Shown in pieces: positions 44,601-54,769 of a stretch of DNA of 64,000 bases. This DNA is from Cydia pomonella. Its lineage: Eukaryota; Arthropoda; Insecta; Lepidoptera; Tortricidae. The notes beneath the pieces were generated by a model. The model had not been told where the DNA came from and searched no databases. It saw nothing but the letters and a program-made list of their open reading frames with translations. Numbering within the stretch: position 1 is the stretch's first letter; the number at the start of each line of letters is the position of its first letter. Where the stretch lies: assembly GCF_033807575.1 (NCBI RefSeq), contig NC_084724.1:9973228-10037227 (forward strand), read 5' to 3'. The position numbers and the translations under genes are program-made.

Positions 44601-46738
44601 CGTGTTTTAATTTATGACCACTCGTTGCTAATTTCCTATTTTCTGCACTTGTATCGTAAATAACTACTATGTTTCACTTGGTAGCAAAGTTTGTTTAACC
44701 AACGTACTTTGAAACCTTCGCAACATTCAAGTTTCTATTTTCGAATCTTTTGCTTGCTCGGTCAATATAAGGTATACAACAACTTTGCCATCTTGTAAAA
44801 GAAATAACTATTCAATGATATCTTTAGTTCTTTACAGATTTACAGAAAAGTGTAGGTAAGTACCTCCTCTTCTTTTAGTAGTTTCAGAAAGAGCCAAGTA
44901 GTTTCAATCCATTTTGGACAGTCGGTGACAAATCCCAATATTATCTGAAAGTAGCATCGTATTAATGTATTGCATAGCATTAATGTTGGGAATAAAAGAA
45001 AATGACTTGATGTTCAAATACGGACGCTAAGCACAAAGAATTTTGTGCATTGACACGTGTATTGCTATCTCTATCTTATGTGCATAATTATAATCATATC
45101 AGTTACAGATATAGGTAGTGCATTATTATTTTCCATCGTATTTTCACGGACACGTAAGAACGTGTCTTACTATTTTAGTCAGTCTCGGTACAAAACGTAC
45201 CGAGGCTGACTGAAGTTTCATGGCAAATACGAAATACTGTAGCTGTCATTCGCGCGGCTATCTTGCTCGCACTTGTGCGGAAAAGTCTGAGCGAAATATT
45301 ATTTATCGTATCGCATATGTATGTGACTGGATTACATGCAAAAACTTATAGTTAGAATTTCGCCCTTCCCAGGGCGCGACTGCTTCTTCTGACAAGGAAG
45401 GGTATCCAACTGTCCGACTCCGATTTGATTCATTTTGATATATGTTACAGAGTAGTCTAAAATAACGGAAAAAATGAGTTTTAGCCGATATAACAAAACA
45501 CGTGCTCATTATTTTTTGCTGCTTTCAAACATATACTCAAACCAGCCATTAACTAGCAAGTTGCTTGAGCATCACTTTCTATAGGAGTTAGAAGACTTAG
45601 TAACTTTTTAGTACTTTGGAGGACAATTTCTCCCAATAGGTTGAGTTTGGGCAGCTAAAAAAAATACGTGTCCGTTATTTTAGACTACTCTATAACATAT
45701 ATCAAAATGAATCAAATCGGAGTCGGACAGTTGGGTACCCTTCCTTGTGAGTGACAGGATCTTTAAATCATCTACATGGCCTGTGTATCTAGTAAAGGGG
45801 CATTCCAGAATGATGTGGTTCATGGTCTGGTCTGGGTGCCCGCAATTACAGGCCGGAAAGGAGCTCCAGCCCGATTTGTATCAGTGGTGGCCGCAGTTGC
45901 CAACTCCTGTTCTTGAGCGAAATGAACGCAGCTATCTGATATGATTCCAATATCATTCTAATATCGGTTTTATGGCAGTGCACGTTCGAATCGGTCTGAG
46001 AATTACGCGCGTGTGATAGAAATAGGAACAGGTCAATGCAAGAAAATCTTCGTGCTATGCGTCCTTACTATAATTACGAACCAGACTATCAGTTGTTGAT
46101 CTAATTTTGTCCAGTAAATCAAGAACTGCCTTATACGTCGCTTGTACTTCAACTACAGCAATACTGTTGTCTCTGAACCTCAGGCATAGATGGTTCAGTT
46201 TTACGTAAATGTGGTTAAAAACCAAAAACAAGGCTATCGGTATAATATCGAAAGCCAAAGTAGGTAGCAGTAATAATAGCTGAAATATATTCAGGCCTTG
46301 GTCTGCAATACTCCAGTGATATATAGCGCCGGATATAAACTTAAAGATGAACGTTAAAAAACCGCATATCCACATAATCCTGCCTACGTTTTCCACTAAA
46401 ATCTGCTGCAACTCTATCTTCAACAGACTCGCATCTAACATGAATTCGTACACTGTGTATCTACTCGCCACCAAAATAAGAAAAGTCAAAAAATATTGAA
46501 CAGCATAAATGACCCATAATGGATGAACCATTACCGAACAAGCTAACAACCCGGTCATGATTATTCCTGTTATTATTGAAAAGTAAAAGGCGGCCATTTT
46601 ATAATTTTTCATTTGTTTTACAAAGCCAAAGTTGAACCCGGTGAGAATTTGGGCTATGGTAAAGAATATGATTAAAGGTCGGGATATCTTTCTAGTGTCC
46701 ATATTTTCCACAAATGCTTCTTTCGTAATCGGTATCAT
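41460..46738 (-). CDS. Gustatory receptor (7tm_7 family), four exons, ~350 aa
   Basis: Exon 1 starts at the ATG at 46738 (MIPITKEAF...) and encodes at least four membrane helices, for example IIFFTIAQILTGFNFGF and LWVIYAVQYFLTFLILVAS. Exons 2 (44944-44864), 3 (43279-43135) and 4 (41632-41460) give IILGFVTDCPKW, SWIALCCSYGYALHLTVQM, and the hallmark C-terminus: LLVEQD, then DNTRFDLTRLARYIRARP, ending SMCTTTLIVVIQ. The split Asp codon (G|AT) between exons 3 and 4 and the phase-0 junction of exons 2 and 3 are typical of lepidopteran receptor genes. Unsettled: the strongest exon-1 donor (GTAAGG at 46069) is phase 1 while exon 2 enters in phase 0, so either a weaker donor (CTG|GTTCGT) or an unseen small exon is used. 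The ligand is unknown. Confidence 0.85.
41880..42200 (-). repeat. A/T-rich LINE tail in receptor intron 3
   Basis: TTATTTTATTTTATTTATTG followed by an A-rich body (CAATTCACTTACATGCTATG) resembles a minus-oriented LINE 3' end. No frame. Confidence 0.45.
42420..42725 (-). repeat. LINE-like 3' end in receptor intron 3
   Basis: AATGAATGAATGAAAATCTTTATTTCAGGCAACTAGTGGCC is a tail-plus-body junction typical of lepidopteran LINE 3' ends, with a short GAAT target-like repetition. No coding capacity. Confidence 0.55.
42938..43080 (-). pseudogene. Decayed tandem copy of receptor exon 3
   Basis: 143 nt, about 55 bp below exon 3. It has an acceptor (CTTTGCAG) and the same GTTAGT donor. The equivalent of SWIA begins TCA TAG (a stop), and a 2-nt deletion shifts the frame. 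The rest still reads CSYAYSLHLMVQMGMSAVCV then LMQGQTDALSMLVHEQLL when the frame is corrected for comparison. Confidence 0.85.
43135..43279 (-). CDS. Gustatory receptor exon 3
   Basis: 145 nt, phase 0 in and phase 1 out (donor GTTAGT). SWIALCCSYGYALHLTVQMC forms a membrane helix and TDALSMLVHEQLLVEQ the conserved following loop. Confidence 0.85.
43790..44220. repeat. Repeat shared with 27590-27950
   Basis: Second copy of the GGGTTTCAAGGCA family. It ends CCAGCTAGTGTGGTGAAAAAT against GAGCTGGTGTGGTGATAATA in the other copy. Confidence 0.65.
44450..44665 (+). mobile_element. MITE, GGTGCTACTTTA family, copy in receptor intron
   Basis: Diverged member of the 20935 family (ACCTATGGTGCTACTTTACCG to TGCACTTGTATCGTAAA). 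It keeps the TCGGTCGTGTTTTAATTTAT word. Confidence 0.8.
44864..44944 (-). CDS. Gustatory receptor exon 2
   Basis: 81 nt, phase 0/0, between ACTTTCAG and GTACTTAC. It encodes IILGFVTDCPKWIETTW then LFLKLLKEEE. Confidence 0.75.
45330..45760. mobile_element. Inverted-repeat element in receptor intron 1
   Basis: About 80-bp arms at 45398-45480 and 45668-45750 are inverted. Both contain CAACTGTCCGACTCCGATTT and GTAGTCTAAAATAACGG-type words. The right arm joins a LINE fragment (45765-45905), so the arms may have captured LINE sequence. Confidence 0.7.
45765..45905 (-). pseudogene. LINE C-terminal (zinc-knuckle-like) fragment
   Basis: On minus: SFPACNCGHPDQTMNHIILE followed by CPFTRY. The C-x-C-G----QT--H----CP pattern is the CCHC-like tail of R1/Jockey-type LINE ORF2 proteins. 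About 45 residues only. Confidence 0.7.
46069..46738 (-). CDS. Gustatory receptor exon 1
   Basis: Long N-terminal exon of about 220 residues, ending near ATYKAVLDLLDKIRSTTDSL. The open frame extends upstream only through GTG codons. The 3' boundary is uncertain within about 25 nt. Confidence 0.8.
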
Positions 46739-46794
46739 TATGAACACACGACACGACACGACTTTAAGGCAGTTGGTTGTTTGGACTGAACTGG

Positions 46795-46799
46795 CTTTT
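46795..46799 (-). promoter_or_regulatory. Possible initiator (TCAGT) of the receptor gene
   Basis: The minus strand reads GTTCAGTCC about 57 nt above the ATG, matching the arthropod TCAGT initiator. There is no TATA box at the usual spacing. Confidence 0.35.
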
Positions 46800-47000
46800 C
46801 AATGTATAAACTAATCTACTGCAACTGCAATAAATTAAATGGTTCTTTATTGACTTTAACAATAACAACATGTCACTTGTTACAACCTTATAGAACTTTC
46901 AAATGATCATCACTATAATATCGTCTTGCTTTGCCTAACAGGCATTCTATTATATGTACTAATGTCAGAATGGCATCTATTGATTAAAATATAATTCTGT

Positions 47001-47291
47001 ACCTCTAGTGTAAATATTTTCGACAGCGAAACGTTACGTACGCGTTTGCGTTAAGTAAAAAAAAAAAAAAATTAAAAATTTTAAAATTTAATCTGTTTAT
47101 TTCATATCAAAAAAACATGCATTTTTCTAACTTAACTACTAATCTTAAACTATTAATCTTAGTGTCATTTTGTATGAGATTTTTGACTTTCCAAAACGTC
47201 CCGCTTGGCGCGCTGTTCAAAAACCCATACAAAATGAGACTTAACGCAAACGCGTACGTAACGTTTCGCTGTCGAAAATATTTACACTAGG
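47001..47291. mobile_element. MITE, CAGTACCCCTAGTG family, with an internal insertion
   Basis: It has the same ends and arms as 58134-58328 (GTAAATATTTTCGACAGCGA, ACGCAAACGCGTACGTAACG). About 100 bp at 47057-47160, starting with an A-tract and ending ACTATTAATCTTA, are extra and look like a small LINE 3' end inserted in one arm. Confidence 0.8.
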
Positions 47292-48010
47292 GGTACTGAT
47301 GAAAAACAAAACTAGTACCAGGTTCGCATCTTTGTTCTTGTTCAATTTTGGAGCATTTTTGTGTGAGGGTTATGTGGGAAGATGCAGACTTTTGTCAAAG
47401 ATAATCCTGCGAATCCAGTATACATGGTATACTAGCCGAGTCCATGCCAATACGAATATGCTCTTGTTGGCCTGTCTTGGTATTCGCCTCGTACATCGCA
47501 AGCAACTTGTGACGTGATCCATTAGCGTCGACCATCGTCCAAATGCTATGATGGAGTTCGCACACCTTGCATCCTAGTCTTACAGCTTCTATTATCAGAA
47601 ATATTCTGTTTTAAAACTTCTAATATATGTGTGGTGATTAAAAATCGTGCGTTCAAACCTCGGTTGTAGATATTGTACTCGTATAAAGCATAAAAAATAG
47701 TTCTCCAAAAAATTCCAAAAAAGGAATTAAAAATTCGGTTACGTTTCTTACACAGTACTTCTTACTTCCTGTGGCGCTACAACCCTTTGTAGGTCTTGGC
47801 CTCCTCTACAGTGCTTTTCCATTTGCTCCGGTCCTTTGCCTCCTTCTTCCAATTAGTGTACTTTCCCATTTTTCGAAGACCCTCTTCCATTCAGTCTATC
47901 CACCGTATTTTTGGCTTGCCTAGTGGTCTCCTTTTTTGGGGCTTCCACTTAGTTATTATTTTCGTCGCCCTTCCGAAGAATCCGGCATTCTTTCTTTATA
48001 TTCTTCTATT
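47292..48010. repeat. Intergenic DNA with a LINE-3'-end-like repeat
   Basis: The segment from about 47760 (TCCTGTGGCGCTACAACCCT) to 47960 (TTTGGCTTGCCTAGTGGTCT) resembles the 3' region of an insect LINE. No gene is supported. Confidence 0.45.
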
Positions 48011-48414
48011 CTGACACAGACATGAAGTTAATGGCCACAGTATATTTAAAATTAAGAGTAAGTAATCTAAATACGAAACCCACTCAACATAATTGCTTAT
48101 ATTATTTACTGCTAATAATATGTCGTATACATCAAACTCTATGTCTTCACAAAGCAACTTTGTTGTGGTACACTTTTACATTAACGACTATCCGTAAATC
48201 CATTAAAAGCAAGAGAAGAATGAAAGTGGACTCGTTGTGGGTATCCTTTCCGCTGTGTTTACTAAAACGGCATTTAAAGTTTACTTTCAAATAAATTATA
48301 TAAAGTACTAACAAATGACTTACTAAAAATGTAAAACATTTTTGGTAAGTCACTACTGTCAGTCAGTACTGGGCTCCTGGAGTATATTTAGGCATAAATA
48401 AATATAAAATAAGA

Positions 48415-48530
48415 ATCATCATCATCATCATTTCAGCCATAAGACGTTCACTGCTGAACATAGGCCTCCCCCTTGAACCTCCACATGTACCGGTTGGAAG
48501 CGACCCACATCCAGCGTCTAAGATAAGAAT
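48415..48530. repeat. CATCATCAT...GCTGAACATAGGCCTCC repeat
   Basis: (ATC)n followed by GTTCACTGCTGAACATAGGC and CCACATGTACCGGTTGGAAG. This is a lepidopteran LINE 3'-end phrase (remembered), related in layout to 32930-33003. Confidence 0.65.
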
Positions 48531-50090
48531 AAAATGTAAAAAATAAGAAATATAAAAAAAGTAAAAATAAATAAAACATTATAGGTTACATGATGTTTTT
48601 TGCAAAAAATTAGAAAACAAATTTGCTATGTAAAAACACCTTGTTAATGAGATAATTCAATGAGATCTCATTGAACAGATTCTAGAACCTCTTTACCTAA
48701 CTGGCCACTTCACGTTGATACATCAAATGACACGTTGATAATCACATTTAAGACAAACAATTGTTGATAGGACAGAAAGTGTTAAACATCTTGTCAATGC
48801 ACATGATGAATATATTTAGATAGATTTTGTTTGGTAATTGAAAACAAAAATATTACATGAAAAATTTTCTTCAATTATTCAAAGTTAATTGTTTTAATGT
48901 AAACTACCATATCTTAAAATGTCGGTAGCTAATATATTAGCATCGTAAATATAAATTTACACCAACCAAGTAACTGCAAGCAAGTTTACCCAATTTTATG
49001 CTATGTAGATGGCGCTACCATGCACACATCGCGCAAGAAGAATGTTTCCAGTGATCTTCCAGGGGCCGCAGTTGTCAAGCTTGCAATATCCTTTATCGTA
49101 TGGAGTGTGGAATTAAGAGGAGTGGCATCTCTTATGGTAGAACTGTTGCAAAAGTGTCCAGTTTTCAACTATAAATAATAGTTCCAAATCTCTCCACAGT
49201 AGCGCTAGAGTAGCTAAGAACCTAGGCGCTATTGACGGAGTGAAGTGCGCTGTCTATGATTTGATTTTTTTGTTCAAGTATTCTAGGTATTGCACCTATT
49301 TAAGGTTTTTTGATGACACTTTTTGGTACATGGAGATTTTTTTCCTTACCTCCACCTTCCGTACTTTATCGGTTAGCATGTGTGTATGCTTGTCTGAAAA
49401 TTAAAATATAGAGTATGTTGCATTAATGGCGTATCAGTTATTATTTGACATAGTAATAAGTAAATAGAGTGTACACTTTCAATATTTTATTAGGTACCAT
49501 TTTAACCAACGTTGTTTTATAAAAGAGGTCCTGTAGACATATTTTTCCTCATCAAATAAAATATATATTCAATTATTTTTCTAAACAGGTTGTAAGTGGG
49601 TGAATCAACTTTTTTTGTTTTGTTATCCTGTCCCGTTGTCCAAGGGACAACAGTGGCACAGATTTTTTGGAGAGACGTTGTATGCCGTTCTATTAATATG
49701 CTTAGTAGGGAGCTCATTATGGACATTGGTTATAACGACCACAAAAACGCAAGTTTGATACATTTAAGTACCATAAAATCAGTATTTTAATGAACTTTTG
49801 TCCCCTGGACAACTAATCGTAACCACGGCAATGAGTGACGCTAAAAAGTTGATTCTCCCAAGTGTGATTCTGGAATAAAATCCGCCCTCCCATTTTTGAA
49901 TTCGAAAGACGGCTAAAAATTTTGCTTGCACACAAAAGATGGTAAATTCCAATCTCCTTTTTATCCTCTAGTCGCATTTTATATTAACAAGTTTTGTCGT
50001 TGACGTTGTTTAGAGGATATATAGTAGTTTATATATATATAGTCCTCCTCATCGTTTTCGATGACGGCGACCCCAAATAAACACATTATG
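48531..50090. other. Intergenic DNA, no gene seen
   Basis: Scattered short frames only. No splice-linked or domain-bearing exon was recognised on either strand. Confidence 0.5.
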
Positions 50091-50091
50091 G

Positions 50092-50313
50092 ACGTTGTCT
50101 AGCATGAGCCCTAATGTGGCTGGCCAGGCCGAACTTGCTCTTAAATACTCTATTGCACGCGTGACAATAAAGTTGGCCAGCTGCGTTGAACGTGTACACG
50201 TAGGAGGGCTTAGGTCTCTCTTTCCGTAACTGGCGTTTCATGTCTAGGCTAGTGAGGCGGTTATCTTCGAATGTTTTGACACCGTTATGGATGGTAGAAC
50301 GCCAAGAAAGAAG
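50092..50313 (-). pseudogene. LINE ORF2 C-terminus with C2H2 finger
   Basis: The minus frame reads SWRSTIHNGVKTFEDNRL and, later, YCHACNRVFKSKFGLASHIR then AHARQRP. The order 'W R--I--G', a basic linker, then a single C2H2 finger marks the extreme C-terminus of one endonuclease/RT LINE lineage rather than a zinc-finger transcription factor. The finger is intact (C-x2-C-x12-H-x3-H), but the RT body is missing. Confidence 0.75.
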
Positions 50314-50429
50314 TATAGTAGTTTAAAGAGTAATTAAACACGAACATAAGTATTTTACAAAAATTTCATTGTTGATACAAGCTTTTGTACTGACTGTACT
50401 TTTCTTTTCTATATTCTAAAAACCCCAAA

Positions 50430-50515
50430 TACAATTAGCTTGCGTTGTTTCATCACAAGCCACCTCCTCTCTCCATCATCAAATTCGCTCGATGGTACCA
50501 TAATATTGCATTGTC
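50430..50515. repeat. Repeat shared with 30110-30240
   Basis: GCTTGCGTTGTTTCATCACA and CTCGATGGTACCATAATATT match the copy in intron 1 of the 154-aa gene. Confidence 0.6.
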
Positions 50516-50546
50516 ACCTGTCCCACACTAACAAAATAACATACAT

Positions 50547-50682
50547 ACGGTAACTTCTGAAAATATCGATAGGATAAAAGTGCCATACATGTCTACATGA
50601 CTTTATTGCCCATATATAAAGGTAGTGTATACATATTTTTGACACATTTTTCTTACCGATATTTTCAGACGTGACCGTACTA
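50547..50682. mobile_element. MITE with ACGGTNACNTCTGAAAATATCG ends
   Basis: An inverted element of about 135 bp with CTGAAAATATCGATAGG and the complement ACCGATATTTTCAGACGTG. The sister copy at 35770-35912 lies between protease exons 3 and 4 (CGATATTTTCAGACGTGACCGTAC). Confidence 0.8.
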
Positions 50683-51110
50683 ACACAGCAAGTTAAATAA
50701 AAGCTTGTAATGAATTCATGTAACTCAATAGACACAACACAACAACACCGAAATCAAAACAACGGGCCAGGGCAGAAACTAATCGAGCTTTGCGAACTAT
50801 TCAGTGGAAACTTCATCCAATTTCGCGGCGGGCGGTTCAACTGTTTGGTTAACTTCCATTCAATTAAAGTTAACCAAACAGATACATGTGTTTAGACTTG
50901 GGAGAGGACACGCCTCACGTTGTATACTCGTATACAACGTGCTTACGAGATTTTAACAGTGTATCCCTCATCATATTTATATACTAACTTTCCTGAAATT
51001 TGCTTAGTAAAAAAATATAGTTTTTAATTGTTAAGTAATAAGTGCAAAACGTCTTTTTGGTGACGATGTTGCCACCATGCGGGCTAATCTAAATATCCTT
51101 ATTGACAGAT

Positions 51111-51325
51111 AACAAAATAGTTATTTACGATACAAGTGCAGAAAATAGGAAATTCGCAACGAGTGGTAATAAATTCAAACACGACCGAAGGAAGTATTTT
51201 AAATCGACACGAGTTGCGAATTACCTATTCGCACGTGTTTCGTATAACTTTTTACAGTATATATGGCTCTTTAAAATTTCGACATGCACGAAAAGTGCTC
51301 ATTCCCGCACCATAATATGTACTGT
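51111..51325 (-). mobile_element. MITE, GGTGCTACTTTA family, minus copy
   Basis: It reads TTTACGATACAAGTGCAGAA at the left and AATATGTACTGTAAA at the right, with ACGACCGAAGGAAGTATTTT inside. Confidence 0.8.
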
Positions 51326-51411
51326 AAAAGTAATTTTTTGGCCACTGAAGGCGTGGTCACCTTTTTTCTTTAGTATATGACATCTATTTCAGTTTATAAT
51401 TTATATACGAG

Positions 51412-53436
51412 TACCGTCGAGTTTCTTATCTTCGCCTGTGCTACCTATTTTCGCCTAGTTTGACATAAGTTGCCATTAACAAAATGTTTCTAATGGAAGC
51501 CTTACATAAAACTGTTAAATACAAAGTATTTTTTATGGGTGTCAACATTCTTCAAACAATCTGCGGCTAACTTCACACAGTTGACGTTAAGTGAGGTTTT
51601 TTCGCGACACCGACCAGACGTTTTTTTAAGCCAGTGTTTTAACTTAAGTTTTAAACAGTGATACGGACCAGGTAATGTTAAACTTTTTACATGATTATAT
51701 CCTATAACTATTTGTTTTTCAAATGAAACTATTATTTAATGGCTAGCTTACGTTTAGAAGTCACAAGTGGATAAAACATTGGTGAGGGTACTTTGCGTCC
51801 ATCTTGTTGCCAAATTTCGCCTACACCTAGGGTTGTCAAATTTGTTGTACGTCATTAATTGGTGGATGACATTACTTGTTTCCAAATTTAAATATTTTCT
51901 TGTGTTTGGTTTTTCGGAAATGGCTTTAACAATTTGGAGGAAAGTCAATAAGTAGATTAGATTACGGATGATTCCGAATATGGGACAATGGACGATTATA
52001 TCGCGGCGTATTTACAACAAGAAGAAGAAAATTTAAAAACGCCGACACCTTTCGGAATTTCTGATATTGGATATCTCATAGAGGACGATAAAAAATTAAA
52101 TACAGGCTCCTGGGTTTTGGCAAAGTTCGTAACCAAAAAGAGTGTAAAGCATTTTGTAGGAAAAGCAATAACTATGAAAGGTAACGTCCCCGAAATCAAA
52201 TTCGTGAGGAAAGTGAAAGAATCGAAATTTAATACAGGATTCGTATTTTTCTACCCAAGAGTTGATGACATCTGTACTATGAAGCATTTAGATGACATTC
52301 TTTTAATATTGCCCGAACCAAAAATTTCTCCACGGGGACAAATTGTATTCAAAAATATCAATTTGAGTAAATACAATTTACAGTAGTTTCCAAATAAAAG
52401 TACCTACCTACCTATTGGTTTTTATGTCTATTACAAGTTGATTGAAAGTTGAGACTTAATTATTATTTAAGTGTTGATATAAAGTTTAAAAAAAGCTGAC
52501 TGAGATTTAAGACTTAATTATTATGCAAGTGGAAATTTATTAAAGACTATAACCCAAATGCGTTTATACAGTTCCTGTTGAAGACCTTAGTACTTAACAT
52601 GATTTTAGACTGATAGATTTTGTTGAATACTATTTAATGCCAACAAAATGGCCATATTCTGTATAGCTGTCGCAAAATTGATATGTTATTACTTATTTTA
52701 CGTGTAAGCCAAAGTCGGTACTATTATTGTTATTCGTAGTGCAAACGCAATAAAAAGAGTATTTAAATTAAGAAGTGAAATATTTTTGTTTACGCTATAC
52801 GAGTATATACGAATGTTTATCTCTACTCTTGCCGATGTTAAGTAGATATTTTTATATGTCTAACTTTGAATAATAAGGTTGATTTGATTTTAATTACTAT
52901 CAAGAAAGATAAGCGAAAAGAGATAAGTTTTTTGTTTAAATATTAAACAATTTTATTAAAAAAATATATTTTTACATATAAACCATTACTCCCCTTTATT
53001 TGGCATGTTGGTTAATTTTTGGCAGCCCTAGCTTCATTATAGAAAATGTATGTAAACAACTTCAGTCTGGTACCAAACTTCGCCTACCACACCGTTTTTA
53101 AAAAATATGCCTAGTCTGGTGGAGTTAAGGTTCATAGTATATTAACACATTCCAAGGAGATAAGACTTAACATGCATAAGCCACAGAAAAGTTTATTATT
53201 AGCGGTAAGGCATGCCATAGGCGAAGATTGGGGAAAATACCCATACTTCGCCTATTGCCTTCGGGGCCATTTATTACCAAGTTAACCAATTAAATTCAAA
53301 GCTTTAGTGGTATATACAGATTGTAAGGAGTACTAAAAAACGTTTTTTTGCCATAACGCACTAAAATGCTTTCAAATTTGAAAGATTTTTTGGGAAAAGT
53401 GTCAAAATCCAGGCGAAGATACGAAACTCGACGGTA
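51412..53436. mobile_element. 2-kb TIR transposon with TA ends
   Basis: Terminal inverted repeats of 27 bp with one mismatch: the left end begins TACCGTCGAGTTTCTTATCT and the right end is its complement with one base changed. TA flanks both ends, as expected of a TA target-site duplication. Seven TTCGCCT words (starts 51431, 51450, 51816, 53079, 53247 on plus; 53219, 53411 on minus) cluster toward the two ends. The only sizeable ORF is at 51988-52386. It is probably an internally shortened derivative of a larger mariner/pogo-type element. Confidence 0.8.
51988..52386 (+). CDS. 132-aa ORF inside the TIR transposon (transposase-tail-like)
   Basis: ATG at 51988, TAG at 52384, then AATAAA only 7 nt later. 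The first ~45 residues are acidic (MDDYIAAYLQQEEENLKTP). The rest is a compact, probably beta-rich domain: LNTGSWVLAKFVTKKSVKHF, VGKAITMKG, then LRKV-like FVRKVKESKF, ending LPEPKISPRGQIVF and NLSKYNLQ. This 'G-WVL-K--TKK--KHFVG ... LP-P---RG---F' layout resembles what I remember as the C-terminal tail of some insect pogo/Tigger-like DDE proteins. The DDE catalytic domain itself is absent. The frame is open upstream to 51961, preceded by an ATTAG that could be an acceptor, so it may be a terminal exon. Confidence 0.65.
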   Translation: MDDYIAAYLQQEEENLKTPTPFGISDIGYLIEDDKKLNTGSWVLAKFVTKKSVKHFVGKAITMKGNVPEIKFVRKVKESKFNTGFVFFYPRVDDICTMKHLDDILLILPEPKISPRGQIVFKNINLSKYNLQ

Positions 53437-53527
53437 TGTAGAGTATGAATACATTACACTAATTGATTTGTTTTGAATGGAATCAATTGACAATTTGGCA
53501 TGGTTGTTTCGTAAGTTCAGAGTGTAA

Positions 53528-54233
53528 AAACCGGCCAAGAGCATGTCGGGCCACGCTCAGTGTAGGGTTCCGTAGTTACTCTTCCGTCACAATAAGCTAA
53601 ACTGGAGCTTAAAGTATAGTAAATTGTTAACCAAGGGATGAAACGGTACCTTTCATCCGAGTTAAACAAATAGGCAAATTTGCATAATCATTACCTAATT
53701 AAAATAAGTCTTTTTACTATGAAGGGAAAACTTTTTGCGATAACTCAAAAACAGCTAAACTGATCATGTCCGCTATAGTTTTCATTTAATGTCTTTCTTA
53801 AGCTCTACTTCCACGATTTTTTTCATATTTTTTGGACCTATGGTTTAAAAGTTAGAGGGGGGGGACACATTTTTTTTTTCTCTCGGAGCGATTATCTCCG
53901 AATATATTCACTTTATCAAAAAATGTTTCTTGAAAACCCCAATTAGTTTTGAAAGACCTTTCCAACGATACCCCACACTCTAGGGTTGAAGCGAAACAAA
54001 ATTTTCACCCCCACTTTACGTGTAGAGGTGGTACCCTAAAAAAAATTAAATTTTTAGATTTTATTGTACGATTTTGTCGGCTTTATTGAGTTATATATCC
54101 ATGCCAAATTTCAGCTTTCTAGCACTAACGATCACGGAGCAAAGCCTCGGACAGACAGACAGACAGACAGACAGACGGACATGGCGAAACTATAAGGGTT
54201 CCGTTTTGTGCCATTTGGCTACGGAACCCTAAA
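53528..54233 (+). mobile_element. ~700-bp non-autonomous repeat, CCGGCCAAGAGCATG family, copy 2
   Basis: It matches 5158-5908 closely across its length, with a shorter (GACA)n array. Boundaries AAACCGGCCAAGAGC and GAACCCTAAAAA agree with those inferred from the interrupted block at 4624-6212. Confidence 0.85.
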
Positions 54234-54464
54234 AATGGTAAAATAGTTCAAATTATGCTTTCTGGGTCACCTTTAAATTTCAACTTATTTTGGTTGTTTA
54301 TGTGTGACTTACCGAAGAATACTATTTTGTACAAAATTGTATTTTTTTAATTTCCTAAAGAAATAGAGCTGCAAAATAATTCAAAATGCGAAAAAAAAGT
54401 GAGACAAAAACTATTACTCCTATTAGTTAACATCTTGCTATTATTACCACAATGTAACGGTGAA

Positions 54465-54690
54465 ATTATTAAAAGTACATTACGATATAAGTGCGAAAAA
54501 ACTCATGTCGATTTAAAACACTCCCTTCGGTCGTGTTTTAATTTATCGCCACTCGTTTCGAATTTCCTATTCGCACATGTATCGTACAACGTTTTACAGT
54601 ACATATGGCCCTTTAAATGTTCGACACAGTAACGTAATATGCTTATCTTCGCACTAGTGCTATAAAGTAGCACCATATGTACTGTAAATG
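54465..54690 (-). mobile_element. MITE, GGTGCTACTTTA family, minus copy 2
   Basis: From AGTACATTACGATATAAGTG to AAGTAGCACCATATGTACTG, with ACACTCCCTTCGGTCGTGTT inside. It is missing a short segment relative to the 59140 copy. Confidence 0.8.
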
Positions 54691-54769
54691 TATTTTAATC
54701 CATTTTAGTCCAATAACGAAATCTGCATTACTACTTACTTGTGGTTTACTTCGGTTTTTTTTTTTCAGG

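Noticed and set aside
46055..46759. Start of the receptor at 46759
   Set aside because: That first codon is GTG. The first ATG in frame is at 46738 and gives a normal N-terminus.
50092..50313. C2H2 zinc-finger gene
   Set aside because: The single finger follows a LINE-type basic linker and the 'WRS-I--GV' phrase, so it is the C-terminus of a retrotransposon ORF.
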